Positions 24,899 to 40,975 of a stretch of DNA of 64,000 nt are shown piece after piece. The translations under genes were made by a program, and so were the position numbers. Below the pieces are notes generated by a model that saw only the letters and a program-made list of their open reading frames with translations, was not told where the DNA came from and made no database searches. Source of the DNA: Alligator mississippiensis. Its lineage: Eukaryota; Chordata; Crocodylia; Alligatoridae. How positions within the stretch are numbered: the stretch's first letter is position 1; each line of letters opens with the position of its first letter. The stretch covers positions 49,206,501 through 49,270,500 of the forward strand of contig NC_081827.1 of the NCBI RefSeq assembly GCF_030867095.1, written 5' to 3'.

Positions 24899-25250
24899 TC
24901 AGATAGATGAATTTACAAACAAGAAATCCTTACCAGAATCACATACTCTTACAGGTGTCCCAGACACAACATTAACTTTATTAACCAAAAGTTCATAAAT
25001 AGTAAAAATGTTCTCTGTTTTCACATTGCAGCCTTCCTTGAGCATGTATATACAAGTTTGGAGGATCTCCTCCACATCTGTGTCATAAACTTCCTTAGCC
25101 ATTTTAACAACCGTGGAGATGAATGTTTCTGCTTTTTGCCTAGAGCAGAACCTTTTGTCCTTTAGCAATTTACAATGAGTATTGCTCTCAGCACGCATGA
25201 AATGTTTGCATCTGAATAGAAAGTGGTGGTATAATACAATACGGTACTAT
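24899..25250 (-). other. Unassigned sense-strand open frame in the MET 3' UTR region
   Basis: A frame open for about 117 codons, with a Met at 25198, on the same strand as MET and ending just before the AATAAA at 24848. The peptide looks protein-like: CKHFMRAESNTHCKLLKDKR, then KAETFISTVVKMAKEVYDTD, VEEILQTCIYMLKEGCNVKT and IFTIYELLVNKVNVVSGTPV. It has amphipathic helical spacing and several cysteines. A plausible acceptor (TTTCTATTCAG) precedes codon C at about 25224, and a consensus donor (TCTG/GTAAGG) occurs at 24946. It could be an exon of an unannotated gene, a fossil insertion or a chance open frame in the UTR. I recognise no family. Confidence 0.35.
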
Positions 25251-26721
25251 CAGCTCATACTTTGCTTACACAATCCACCCTCATGATAAATCTTTCACGT
25301 AAAACAATAAATCTTCCTTATAATCAAGTCCTTTATAAGGATTAGCTTCCTTTGAAGACATTAAAATGTTTGGCTTCCAGCAATGGTGATATTTTACTTA
25401 GGGTGGAGTGTGTTTGCAATCACTTCTTGTCCTTCTTGATATTTACACAGTACACAGTAATTTTGATCTTGTTACAATTTATGAATCAAAAGTGGAAAGT
25501 TCTGAAATGTTCACAGTGCAGTATCTTGTGGCCTAACCAAACTTTGTCTATGTCATTAAAAATAAACTTTTTTTTATAAAAATAGAATATTTTAAGTGTT
25601 TACACCAATGAAACCAGCTATATTCTACACCAGACAAGCTATACAGTAGTATGCACAGAATTCCACAGGAACAGAAATGACGCACCATGCTTGCATGAAA
25701 GCTATAGTAATCTTCCCTAAATATCAAAAGCCTAAATGACTATATCTTTTCAAAATCACTTTTCTGGTCATAATTTAGAAATATGCTGTATATAATAACT
25801 CACTAGGCTAGATTAACTCAAGGAGCAGCTGTAAGGCGTAACCATTTTTCCTCTTCCATTCAGCTTTCTTAATCCTTTAGCACTGCTTTGCAGAAGTTAA
25901 CAGCCTTTCTGGTTCAGTTGGCTCTCTTCGGCTGACTTGGCAGCTCCTCAAATGACCCATTTGCTCCTTCCAGGCTGCAGCTCCACCCCTGGGCTGGCGG
26001 GCACAGGTATTCATAACCTGGGTCAATAGCCAGTTGCATGGAGCCTCTGCTTGCCTGGTTCCTCTCACGTTTACTACTTCCAGATCTAACTGAGTACCTC
26101 TCCAAAGTGGTGTTCCCCAAACTGCTGCATCCCAGGTTTTAGCATACTGGTTAATTTAGACTCCGTAGAGTTTTTAGCCTCCCCAAACAGCTCATTCATT
26201 ATTGAAAGAAGTGAAGCCTTATATTTTTCAGTAGGAAATCTATCAGTACAGTGATTTCACAAAGAAGTGGTAGAATGCTGGAATGACCCTGGCAGCAATG
26301 GGAATGCATACTTCCAGCTTGCTCCTTTCGATTTTATGAACAGCATAAATACACTGCTACCTCCGAGCTGATGTACTTGTTTAATTTCATTCTGCTTTGG
26401 AATGTTGACATGTGCCAGTTTAGCAAATTGCCATGAGAATGGCTGTCTCTAGGCTACGTTGCCCTTTCATAAGCCTAACAATTGAGAAAAGATGAGAAAA
26501 GGTAGAGCCTACATGATCCAACAGGAGGAACTCATTTTGCAGCCTTACAATTTTGAGTATTTAACATGATCTTTTTATAAAACTATTTCTGCAGTGCCTG
26601 ATGACCTAGTATGTGCACCATTAATGGTACTTCCAGCTTCAGTGACCAGTGGTCTAGGTGCTCTTTTACCTCATTAATGATATGACCCTGTATTGGGATC
26701 TTGTGCATCACTGCTACTTAC

Positions 26722-26789
26722 CTCATTCAATTGTACAAGCCTTGAGGCACAACAAATGGTAGCTTGCAAAGCTTGTACAAATGAATGAG
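26722..26789 (-). other. Hairpin in MET 3' UTR
   Basis: Arms 26722-26740 and 26771-26789 are inverted repeats of 19 bp with one mismatch (CTCATTCAATTGTACAAGC against CTCATTCATTTGTACAAGC), separated by a 30-nt loop. CTGCTACTTA also recurs outside both arms in inverted orientation, so the structure may be the remains of a longer inverted-repeat element. In RNA it would give a pre-miRNA-sized stem-loop. The function is unknown. Confidence 0.6.
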
Positions 26790-27068
26790 AGTTGGTGAGT
26801 CCTAGCTTTAAGTAGCAGCAGCTGAGTTCTTTAGTCTGATTATGGATGCGCTTGCTCAGAATGTTTGGAAATTACCACTGTAGGGTATAAGAATCCCATA
26901 ACTTTAAACAGCATGACATCACCTCCTCATAATAGTGCAATATGGACAACAAACACGTGTGACAGTGTTTTCACAAAGACTGGGCAGTGAAAAAGTAGCG
27001 GACAAAACATTTACTTTTGTTCATACTACTAGTAATGGATGTCTCTTTGATGTTCTGTAGACACCCAG

Positions 27069-27279
27069 TCATGTATCCACATCCCTGTCTATGTTGTCTT
27101 GTGATGACAAAAGGGAAGGATAAGGAGCAATGCATTTCACATTAACATAGGTAGCGTTGACATGAACATAATGCTCCCCAATAAAAGTGGAGAAGATTGT
27201 TGATATTTTTGAAACTAGTTCAGAAAATGCTGGGCGCAGTTCAGGTTTCGGATGCCAGCACTTTAGCATGACTTCATAC
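27069..27279 (-). CDS. MET: MET exon 21 equivalent, coding part (docking site, stop)
   Basis: The last coding exon, 211 bp to and including the TGA stop. It encodes [32 protein letters not shown], the docking site [13 protein letters not shown], and ends [14 protein letters not shown]. The two tyrosines match human Y1349 and Y1356, which recruit GRB2, GAB1, PI3K and SHC when phosphorylated. The protein stops at DVDT, whereas human continues with about ten more residues (RPASFWETS). I recall mouse MET also ending near this point, so the short tail is probably ancestral rather than a truncation. The acceptor is CAATGGCAG. Confidence 0.96.
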
Positions 27280-27381
27280 CTGCCATTGAGAGAAAGTAGA
27301 GTTAGAAATCATAAAAATAGACTCCCACTGCCAACAAACTCAGAATCAATAACATTTGCAAGAGATTGTGCAAACTACTTA

Positions 27382-30701
<3,320 letters not shown>

Positions 30702-31229
30702 TTACTTTGAGATCATTGGGCTACATATTCTGCCATCAAAACTACCAGTGGGGGCCGGAAGTTGGTGAGGAAGCTAAGAGCCTGATAATAACTATTGTGT
30801 TGGTATGAACACAATGAAAAAAGAAACATGTGAGAGCAGCAACATATTTGAATGATTGCCTTTGTAACACAGCATACCAGAAATAATTTTTAGTCTGGCC
30901 AAGATGGGCTCAGTGCAATATCAAGGAAAATAGGGTAGGCAGGAGTTGCAGGGGTCAGTATGACCTTTAGTACAATTTAAAGCAGCATTAAACTATACTT
31001 GGCTGCAAAAGGACCTTCCCAGAAAAAGGGGACGCCAGAATGTAGGGGCCTCACCCCAACCTCACCTGTCTCAATGGCATGGGCTGTGAGTGAGGGTGGC
31101 TAGAACTGCTAAACTGGCTCTACATAAGGAACCCCATTTCACCCTCCAAATTGTAGATTAACTGCAAAATTCAGATCAGCGAGAGAACAGGATATGGCCC
31201 TTTCATTTAAAAAACTTACCTCACATCAC

Positions 31230-31501
31230 ATACGCAGTGGGAGCATCTACATGAGATTCTATGGCACAGTAGCAATAATCTACTGCACCTTAGCTTGTTG
31301 CTACTGTGCAGTAGCATTGCCAGGCACCAGCTGTGCAGCAATGCCTCTACACAATAGTAATGAGCTACTGTGCAGTAGCTTGTAGCACAGTAGCGTCAGG
31401 AAAAAAAGAACTGGCAACGGTACTGCTCAGTAACATTGGTTACTGCACAGTCATTTAGTACTTGCAAAACTGCCCACTCTGCCACGTGTAGATACAGCCA
31501 C
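31230..31501. mobile_element. MITE with (C)ATCTACAYG termini
   Basis: Left end GTGGGAGCATCTACATGAG and the reverse complement of the right end GTGGCTGTATCTACACGTG are inverted counterparts. The middle repeats CAGTAGC/GCTACTGTGCAGTAG motifs several times, giving local hairpins. hAT-like by style. Confidence 0.6.
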
Positions 31502-32335
31502 TTATTACAATCTTTTGCTCATCATTACCATTTGGAAAATAAGTCAATGCCAGTTTATCAATTCCTTTCTGTCATATAAATAAAATTTATGATGTAATTT
31601 TTGGTGTAGATTAGAACCTTCATTTGGTGATGAGCTGAAAATAGATAGTCCTACCCAGAAGGACAATGGAGTTGTTCAGAGAGAATTTTACGATTCTGCT
31701 TCAGCAGTCGCAGGGGGAACGGGAGTAAGGAAAATCCCATGTAGAAGGATGGGAAAAGAAAAGGTACAATAAACTACTTTTATATGTGGCACAACCACTG
31801 CATCACAAGAAGAGTTGCCTTCCTTAGTGACTGACAAAAATCCAGTAACTGTAAGGACTATTGAGGACTCCGTTGTGTTCAGGTGTTTTGCCTTGATCTG
31901 TAACTTTCCTGTGCTGTCTGAAAATAAAGAGTGCATGTTTAAGAAGTTCTTCCACAAAGCCTGTATTCTATATCTGATATGTTATGTGTCTCCAGAGAGT
32001 TAACTATAAATCAGCACTACAGGTAGAGGCTGGAGGTCTGGGGTGGAATTGCGTAAGTGACTGAGTAGATCTGGGAGGTTCAGAATTGGTTATAAGATTT
32101 AAGGCAGTTAAACTTTCGGATCTCACACCCTGAGAAAGCATCAGCACCCTGGATATCTGACTTAGAGACCAGACCTAGAAACAATGTGCGGCGAGCTGCC
32201 CAACCCAGCTGGCCTGGAAACACATGGAGCCCAGAGATTGGGTTCAATAGCGTAGACTAGTCATTGTGTACCAGGGAGATTCAGTCAGGAACATAACCTT
32301 CACTTTCATTCTGGTCAGGTCCCATTATCTAGAAC

Positions 32336-32633
32336 CAGTGGCTCTCAAACCTTTTTGGAATCAAGGCACCCCTCGTTAGACTCAAGGAACCTCTCACAAA
32401 ATGCCAGCTCTTATCTTTCTTTTCTTTTTGACTAGGAAAAATAATAGAGCAATTCTTCCGTTGCAAAAGAACTCAGGAAGATCACAACAGGTTAGAAAGT
32501 TTTGGACACTATACATTCCTATTGAAACTTTCTGGGTGTATCTTGTGAATCGTGTAAGTGTTTGCACACCCAGTCCTGCTAATATTGTGCAACACCTTGA
32601 GGGATCTCATAGACCCCTGGTTGAGAATCACTG
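32336..32633 (+). mobile_element. hAT MITE (CAGTGGTTCTCAAAC-type)
   Basis: Begins CAGTGGCTCTCAAACC and ends GGTTGAGAATCACTG (reverse complement CAGTGATTCTCAACC), the well-known hAT terminus. Flanks ATCTAGAA and ATCTAGGC resemble a decayed 8-bp target duplication (6 of 8 match, allowing a one-base shift on the left). 298 bp, non-autonomous. Confidence 0.8.
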
Positions 32634-33261
32634 ATCTAGGCAAACCTGATATTCAGAAATCCAGTTTATTTAGTCAGGCTAAGTTTAATGCAAATCTCTA
32701 AATCCTGTATTCAACTGTATGACCACTTCTCGTACAACTGTGAGCATCTTCAAGTTTCTATAAGCTGACATTGCTGGTATGGTCTCCTGTGGAATAATGC
32801 TGTTTGATTGGAAACTATTACTGCAACAGAGTCTATTACCCTAGTTTTGAGCTAGGACCTCATTGTGCAAGGCACCATACACACACAGAGCCAAAAAATG
32901 GCTTCTGCACTGAAATACATATAATTATAATAAAATATTATTATATTAATAAATACGTGTACATTAGTACATATACAGGGCCTGATACTCAGGGCAGCAC
33001 ATCATTTCCCCGAACTAAAGACGACACTGAGGCCCCTGACAGACATCATACTTAAGATGTTAATAAATGGTTAATCACATCTGAAGTAGTGATGTGGCCA
33101 CATGTTCAAGAAATTAATAAAACCGTACATGATAGAACCAGGAATAAGTCACAAAGCCATACGTAAAATACATTTAATAACTTTGTGCCTGGTTCTTATC
33201 ATGCCTTACTTGAACATGTGGCTACTGCTTAGCCTCTGCAGCATATAAGAACCTTTTGTGC

Positions 33262-33590
33262 TCCAGAGGCTGAGAGGCCCTTCATCTGACTGGGGCTCCC
33301 AGCTGAGGATGTGCACTAGAGGCTCCCACAACTGGGAGACTTGGTCAGAGCCCCTGATCAGGGCTTCTAGTTGGGGGTGCACACTATGCACTCCTCTGGC
33401 TGGGAGACCCAATCAGATTACTGGACTTCCAACTGGGGAGGTACATCATGCACTCCTGTGTCTGGAAGCCACGTCAGCTGATCACGGCATTCAGCTGCGT
33501 GTGTTCCTCCAGATGAAAGCCCTGTTCAGCTGATGGGGCTCCCAACTGCAGGAGCACATAGTGCATTTTTGCGGCTGGCAGCTAAATGTT
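33262..33590 (+). repeat. Minisatellite, about five units of roughly 62 bp
   Basis: Degenerate tandem units built on GCTGGGAGACCCAATCAG, then GGGCTTCCAACTGGGG, then GCACATNATGCACTCCTCTG. Units differ at many positions, so the array is old. It is placed in the intron before exon 18. The open frames reading through it result from the periodicity. Confidence 0.7.
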
Positions 33591-34465
33591 TGCTACTTGC
33601 TTGTGTAGGGGGACCCTGGGATGGTATCATGGTAGAAATCAAAGAGCACCATAAAATGCAAGTAAATGTGCCACAGCCCTGTACAGGAACCTTTGCATCA
33701 CTAGGAATCAGGCCTTCAATTATACACTTGGTAAAGCCACTAAATTACATTCTAGAAATATGATACACACATATTAGCACAAACTGGTGAGAACATAACC
33801 TTGTAAAGAGGTACTTATACCTTGTACATGTGATGGCTGTTTGTTTGTTTTTTTAATAAAAAGGAAATCAGTAACCAACGGAAAAAACTGAAATGTACTG
33901 GATCAGATCAGTAGCTGGTGTAAGGCATCACTGTGCTGAAGGCAATGGAGCTATACCAATGTGTCTCAATGGACTGTCTGGCCCATTAATTTGAATCTAA
34001 TAAAAATGTGTTTATAAAGAGCCTTTTGGAAGTGATAAATATTTACTGCTAACAACTTCTGGGAAAAGTTCTGGAAAGGAATTTTCAGGGAGGATATGCA
34101 GCTTTCAGTTTGGCTAAATGCCAGGGTAGGATTTACAGCGTAGTGGTTAAGGTACACTAATTACTGCAGACTACATACTGCACAATTGTCAGTGCTTCTA
34201 ACCTGTATATTGTCAGTAGGAGTGCATACATTCATGCCACTATTTAATAGACTTGGGCTGTGAACAAGCATACCTTCAAACTCCTTTTAAAGATGAGGGG
34301 GAGCTGCTGCTTGGGAATGCAAATCAGTTGTTATGATGTAACTGTTACATTTATATACTTCTGTAAAGATAACCATTCACTAAAGCCCTCAATGAAACTT
34401 CAGCCCTGAATAAAACAGCTTTAAAGTTGCAAGGATTTTTCTACACTTGCATTGCTACAGAATCA

Positions 34466-35691
<1,226 letters not shown>

Positions 35692-35772
35692 TATTCAAGG
35701 ACTTCACAGCACAATGAATTTTCCTGCTATCATTATCCAGCAAGGTCCCATGGTACACACACCCAAAATGTC
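35692..35772 (-). CDS. MET: MET exon 16 equivalent (glycine loop, catalytic lysine)
   Basis: An 81-bp exon, equal to the human length, found by looking for the missing piece between exons 15 and 17. With the phase base from exon 15 it encodes [20 protein letters not shown] followed by CAVKSLNR. It completes the glycine-rich loop and holds the ATP-anchoring lysine in CAVK (human K1110). The acceptor is TTTGTGCAG. The donor AATA/GTGAGT splits the arginine codon. Confidence 0.95.
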
Positions 35773-38243
35773 CTGCACAAAGAATGAGTAAAATTAGCCT
35801 TAATGAATAGGAATAACTTTATAACACATTTCATTGTGTAGTGATTATGCTGTATAAAGAAGTCAGTGAGCTCCATTTTCTGCACAATTTCAAACATTTT
35901 CAATGTTTACTTTGTAATTAACATATAAAGCCATAAATACATAAAACAAAAACTCCATTTCCAGCCTAACTGACATTTTCTGATGTAGAAGGAAAGTATA
36001 AATAATGACAAGGTTGGCACCACAGATGGCTGATATGCTCGTAATAATTACTCACAAAACGTATCATACCTATACCCCCCCATACTCTCCTGTTAGATAT
36101 ACAATACTTCAGGGGTCTGAATGGAACAGTATTAGAGAACTTTTTCATCTCTAGATAAGGAAATTAAAACCAAATCAGAAAAAAGTGTACTGTAGTCTCC
36201 GTGAAATAAAGGTGTGATCCAACACACAGTTCTCACTGTAGTCAGTGAGAATCTTTCCATTGACTCCACTCACTTTGGAACAGGCTCCTATTTCCTAAAA
36301 CAACGATTTAGCATCTAAGGCAGTCTGAGCAGACAAAGTTATAGATAAAGACAGGAGTCGATCCATGGGGGGTGCACTGGTGCATTTGAACCCCACTTTG
36401 ACTCCTGATCCACTCAAAGTTTAAAACCAACTGCCTGACATTGGCAGCAGCATTTCTAGTCAAGCTGTGCTGAGGGAGTCACTTGACTTAGTGACTCATC
36501 ATAATCTGCCTGATCCCTTCTATACTCTTCATTCCTAAAGTCTTCAAAAGCTATCCTTTGTTCTGCAATTCTGCTGTCTGTTAGCCATTCCTGGTTACGA
36601 AGCTCCTATTATGCAGTCTTCCAGACTGTTTTAACTCATTCCAATGAAGTTATATTGTTTTTGCTTCAACCTTAAACCACATAATCCAGCTCTAGGCCCA
36701 CAGCATATTAGTAAAGCTTCTAGTTTATTTTTAAGTGGGAAAAATATGTGTTGTTTTATGCAACACACCATCTGCACCTCACCTTTTCAATAGATCTAGA
36801 TCCAACCATGGATATGGAGATCAAAATCACCCTACACTCTTCTGACTAAGGTGTGTGGCAGAAACATATGCTGTTACCATCTTGGCTAACCTACTGTGGG
36901 AATCAACAGAGATCATCAATCTTCAAGCCCATGCATTTTCCAAGAACTCAATTAAATTAACTCAATTAATAAAATTAGATACCTCTGAGGAGCCTGGACA
37001 ATGAGGTCACAATTCCTAAACAGATCTAATGCTGTATATTCACTGGGCGTGACAGATAAAGGTTCATTTTTCATAAATATTAATGCTTGCAGTCAGAGAC
37101 ATAAAGCAGTTTTTCAAGAATTAGACTGCAGAGTGTATGATTAATTAATTAATTATATTCAAGATCCAGTCACAAGTGCTGAGCAAAACCCAAACTGGCT
37201 TTGGTTCTTCAAAACAGAAGGGGTCAGGAGCTAGTTTTACATAAACAATCCAAATCCCTGCAAACCCACTGGATGTTTAGAGTCAAGACACCTATTAAGC
37301 AAAACTTAAAGTTTTGGTTGGGCGTGTTAGATAAATATTTCTGATTTTGGCTCATTTCTAGCTATGGAAAGAGATACTTAGAAAGGCGGGTGAGGGGATA
37401 GATTCCAATTATATCAGTGACATTTCCTGAAAGTTTTCCAATAATATGGGGATTGTTTTTGGAAGTAAAGAAAGAAGAAAATAGAAAGGCCCTGCCCTTG
37501 CTCTGGGAATGATAAACTGTGATATGCAGAAGAGAACACAATGTCTGTTTATTTGATTTGTGACTATTTTTCTGCAAGAACAAAGATCAGAGGAGGTTTA
37601 TAACCAACTCTTTAAGACGATTCAATGTTCAGATGCTCAGCTTGAAACTCTTGTGTTTGACCTGCAGAAGTACTAAAATCCCACAGCTTCTATTTAAGAT
37701 ACATGAAGTACAGAGAAGTAGTGAAGACCACTAGATATTGACCTTTTCAAGGGATGGAGAAGGGGGATCCTCCCTGGGAGAAAGGAAGAAATAAGGGGAC
37801 ATGGAGAGGACAGGAATGGGAGAGACAGAGATCGTGGGATGAATGGACACTGATATGAGAGAGGGAGAGCTGGGGATGCATAAAGCCCCTGGAATGGCAA
37901 GGGGAGGTATAAGGCAAGATGAGAAGGGGTGTACGCAAGCCCTGGAATCTTGTGGCAGGGAGGGGAGGGAGAAGGGAGACGCACACAGAACACCTGGTAA
38001 GGGGGGGATGCCACAGGTAGTGCCTGAAATAGGGAATGGGAGTGTGAGCCCACGGTGAGCAGTATGGAAAACACAAGAAAGCAAGGTGCATGCAATGCAA
38101 TTGGCCTACAAATGCTATAAAGAACATAATTTGCTGTTTAAGTACTGACAACACCTCTCTGTGTTGCATAGATGTCACAGAGGTATGCAATGAACAACTT
38201 TGCATAAAATATTGCTTAGCTAGATAAGAGCTGGAATGCCTAC
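35773..38243 (-). other. MET: MET intron between exons 15 and 16
   Basis: About 2.5 kb. The part at 37735-38060 is G/A-rich on the plus strand (pyrimidine-rich in the transcript), with GGGGAGGGAGAAGGG-type motifs and degenerate repetition. That composition makes long false open frames on both strands. Confidence 0.6.
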
Positions 38244-38474
38244 CTCTTCCAATTACTTCATTAAAATGCACAATCAGGCTATCTGCACCAATAACCACAT
38301 GCTCAACTTCTTTGACCAGGTCTGGATTTAAGGCACTGATATCAATGTGGACATTTGTTTGCAGTAGTGGACTGGCTAAATCCGAGTCCCCACTGGACAG
38401 AATGGGGGACAGGTCTGTGTGAGGATATTGTATTGGTCTGCATGATCCATTCTGAGACAAACTTGGAAACTGAT
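38244..38474 (-). CDS. MET: MET exon 15 equivalent (juxtamembrane to glycine loop)
   Basis: A 231-bp exon, equal to the human length. It encodes [20 protein letters not shown], then [10 protein letters not shown] and [12 protein letters not shown], and ends [12 protein letters not shown]. This is the segment leading into the kinase domain and the first half of the ATP-binding glycine loop (IGRGHFG, split across the exon junction). The acceptor is CTTCTTGCAG and the donor is GAGAG/GTAGGC. The open frame running past the donor into low-coordinate intron sequence is fortuitous. Confidence 0.97.
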
Positions 38475-40049
38475 CTGCAAGAAGGAGAGAAATGATTAGA
38501 ACACTTTTACACATCCTACTGTGCTCACTGGCAAATCAATGGCTGCAATAACTGAGACAGTTTTACTCCATCAGTTTGTAAGTTATGCTGCTTTACAAAA
38601 CTCTCTGTTGCAAAGGAGAATGAAATGCAGTGTTGGCTTGCCAAATTTCAGGAAAACTTTATATCACTGAAGACAGAACTTTACACTGGCCACAATCATG
38701 GCTCCTTTGAAGCAAACTGCAAAACTCCTGTTTACTTCTGGGGGAACAAAAATGGAACTTTTTCACTTCTAGCCAAGATAAAGTATGCATAGTACATACT
38801 GATTTTATAAATTCCCTGAGCAGTAATAGAAATAACACTGGAAAATAACATAGATGAACCAGAAGTAGAAAGTAGTAAAGGATTAAAACCCCCCCCTCAA
38901 CTTTGTATTATGATGTGATCATAACTTGATTGGCAATTTTAAATGTCATAAGCACTCCAAAGCTGCTTGTGATCAGTTACATTTGTTCATTGGTAAATAT
39001 TCAACCAAGGAACTGCCTAGAGGTGATTCATATCCTGAAGTCTTTAAAAAGATAATAGAGTTGGTGACACATGTGAAAATAACTCTTGCCCACTTGCATA
39101 CATGACAACGTTTCAATTAAGCTTGGTATAGTTATTTGAGAATAGTATTTTTAATCAATATAACTTTCAAATATTTAATTTTCTTTTAGTTTAAAGAAGT
39201 TTTTACTGTTTTGCATTATAGAATTACAGAGCCAGTGTTTGTTTTCATTCAATGTAAACCTGGCATGACTCCAGGGAGTCAAAGAGCAGTCTAAATCCCA
39301 AGGTCATAAGGAAGTAAAACATAACAATGAACCTTAATAGACACTTTACCAGAGCAAAAAGAAAAAAAAACTCCACAGAGATATGTTACCAAAACACAGA
39401 TATTTGAAAGTATCCACATATTATAAAGTATATTGTTCAGTTATCCTTCTTACATTCCAGATGCTGAGTAATATTGCTATGCTTAGGAATGCACTGGCAT
39501 AGTCTTCATATTTAGGAGAAGCGGTATCTTGTGATTGCTATGTGACTAAGATGAGCCTTTCTAGCATTTAATTTTAATAGCTGTTCTCAATCTACCTCAA
39601 ATGTTGCTGATGTTCTTATTTTATTCTTAACAGTATTTGGTGTGAATATTAATAAACCCACATTAATTTAGTTTTTATGATTGACAAAAATAAGCTATAG
39701 CATTCCCCTGTGATAAAAACAAAGGAATGAGCCATGTCAGAGATTCCTGAACTGTCTATGCAGATCTGATCTTTTAACACTTCTATTAAAGAGGATTTTA
39801 TAGTGCTCACCAAATTATAATCAGTGAGCCCGATTCTCTGATGTACTGGGGATAACCACAGATACTTTGGCAATGCAGTGGCTCTATGGCAAGTTAAGTT
39901 AGTCAATAGAGGACTTGCCCTACATACATATAATAGAGCCACTTCCTCTCTGGCCATTGGCACAGGACTTCTTTATTCTTGGGTGATCCCTTGTGCACAG
40001 GGCATCCTCTTTAGTCCACTGTCAGATGGCATATTTTTAGGCTTCATAA

Positions 40050-40450
40050 TAGAATCATATATAATTGCATATGTATACACAGATGCATATATTATAAACA
40101 TAATAATCCATATTATATCACACAATCATGATTAATAACGTTATATATATATTATTACTATATTATAGTAACAGTATGTATATACACACTATAATATTAC
40201 TATATTATATTATAATATAAATATTATAATGCATTAATAACATAGTATATGTATTATTACCATACTATATAAAATATTATGTATATTATACATTTCACAC
40301 ACACACATATATATATATATTCAGTATAATGTATTATATTGAATGTATGTGTATATATATATGGAATGTATTCCATATATATATATATGGAATGTATAAT
40401 ATATATCATAATACTATATTATACTATATAAAATATTTAAAATAACTTAT
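40050..40450. repeat. A/T-rich low-complexity tract
   Basis: Almost pure A and T with runs of TATATA, ATTATAATAT and a short ACACACAC near 40300. A motif GGAATGTAT recurs with TCCATATATATATATGGA between, forming a palindrome near 40365-40395. 40490 onward returns to normal composition. Confidence 0.85.
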
Positions 40451-40489
40451 ATATACACACATGAATACATGTAAAGCTTGATTTTTTTA

Positions 40490-40705
40490 ATTGCCAGTTG
40501 ACTTGCAGTGTTAGGCAGGGAGAACAGACAGGGGCAGGGACAGGAAGTGACAGCTAGAGAAGGGAGGGGGAGCCAAGAGACCCAAGATATAGGAGTAGTT
40601 GGATCAGGGAGGGGAGTTACAGCCAGGGTGACCTCAGGGGTCACCAATAAACCCGTTGTGGGAGGCATGCAGCCTGTGGGCCACTAGTTGAATAGCCCTG
40701 TGGTA
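40490..40705 (-). mobile_element. hAT-like fragment (CAGGGCTATTCAACTAG terminus)
   Basis: On the minus strand starts CAGGGCTATTCAACTAGTGG followed by CCCACAGGCTGCATGC, the style of hAT ends ('...CAACTAGTGGCCC'). The other terminus is unclear. Confidence 0.55.
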
Positions 40706-40834
40706 GGTACTAGAAGATATGAGGAAAAATGATGTGGTAAGATAAGTAAAACTCTTCTTGTCATATGAAAATAGCTTTGAAACGAGAAGCTTAATATAAG
40801 GCAACATTTCCTCAGGTTACTAACAGAATCCTAC

Positions 40835-40975
40835 CTTCTAGAAAAGTTGATCTGTAGTCTACAGATTCACTAGAAACCATTTCTGTAGTTGGACTTACAC
40901 TCCTTGCACTCACCAGCCTGTCCAAATGAGGAGTGTGCACTCTACCATCATAGCGAACTAGATCACCTCCCAAAT
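40835..40975 (-). CDS. MET: MET exon 14 equivalent (juxtamembrane regulatory exon)
   Basis: A 141-bp exon, the same length as human exon 14, which is known for skipping mutations that activate MET. It encodes [18 protein letters not shown], then [10 protein letters not shown] and [11 protein letters not shown]. The DYR tyrosine is the CBL ubiquitin-ligase docking residue (human Y1003), the serine of RSVSP is the inhibitory PKC site (human S985), and ESVD is the known juxtamembrane caspase site. Skipping would keep the reading frame (141 is a multiple of 3), as in human. The acceptor is CATTTTTAG and the donor is GAAG/GTAGGA. Confidence 0.97.

Larger units (their letters stand above)
24830..27068 (-). 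other. MET: Probable MET 3' untranslated region
   Basis: The sequence from the TGA to the first well-supported polyadenylation signal on the minus strand is about 2.2 kb, close to the roughly 2.2 kb I recall for the human MET 3' UTR. It is A/T-rich, with no recognised transposon in its first 1.8 kb. It contains a strong hairpin (26722-26789) and an unassigned sense open frame (25250-24899). The extent is inferred from the signal and the length, not from transcript evidence. Confidence 0.65.
38475..40834 (-). other. MET: MET intron between exons 14 and 15
   Basis: About 2.4 kb. It contains a long A/T simple-sequence stretch (40050-40450) and a hAT-terminus fragment (40490-40705). Confidence 0.65.

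Noticed and set aside
25914..26120. Open frames of about 65 codons in the MET 3' UTR
   Set aside because: Two overlapping frames without protein-like character; consistent with chance, unlike the frame at 24899-25250.
37747..38243. Extension of the exon 15 reading frame into the next intron
   Set aside because: A consensus donor GAGAG/GTAGGC at 38244/38243 ends the exon, and the extension is a low-complexity Pro/Ser/Leu sequence unrelated to MET.
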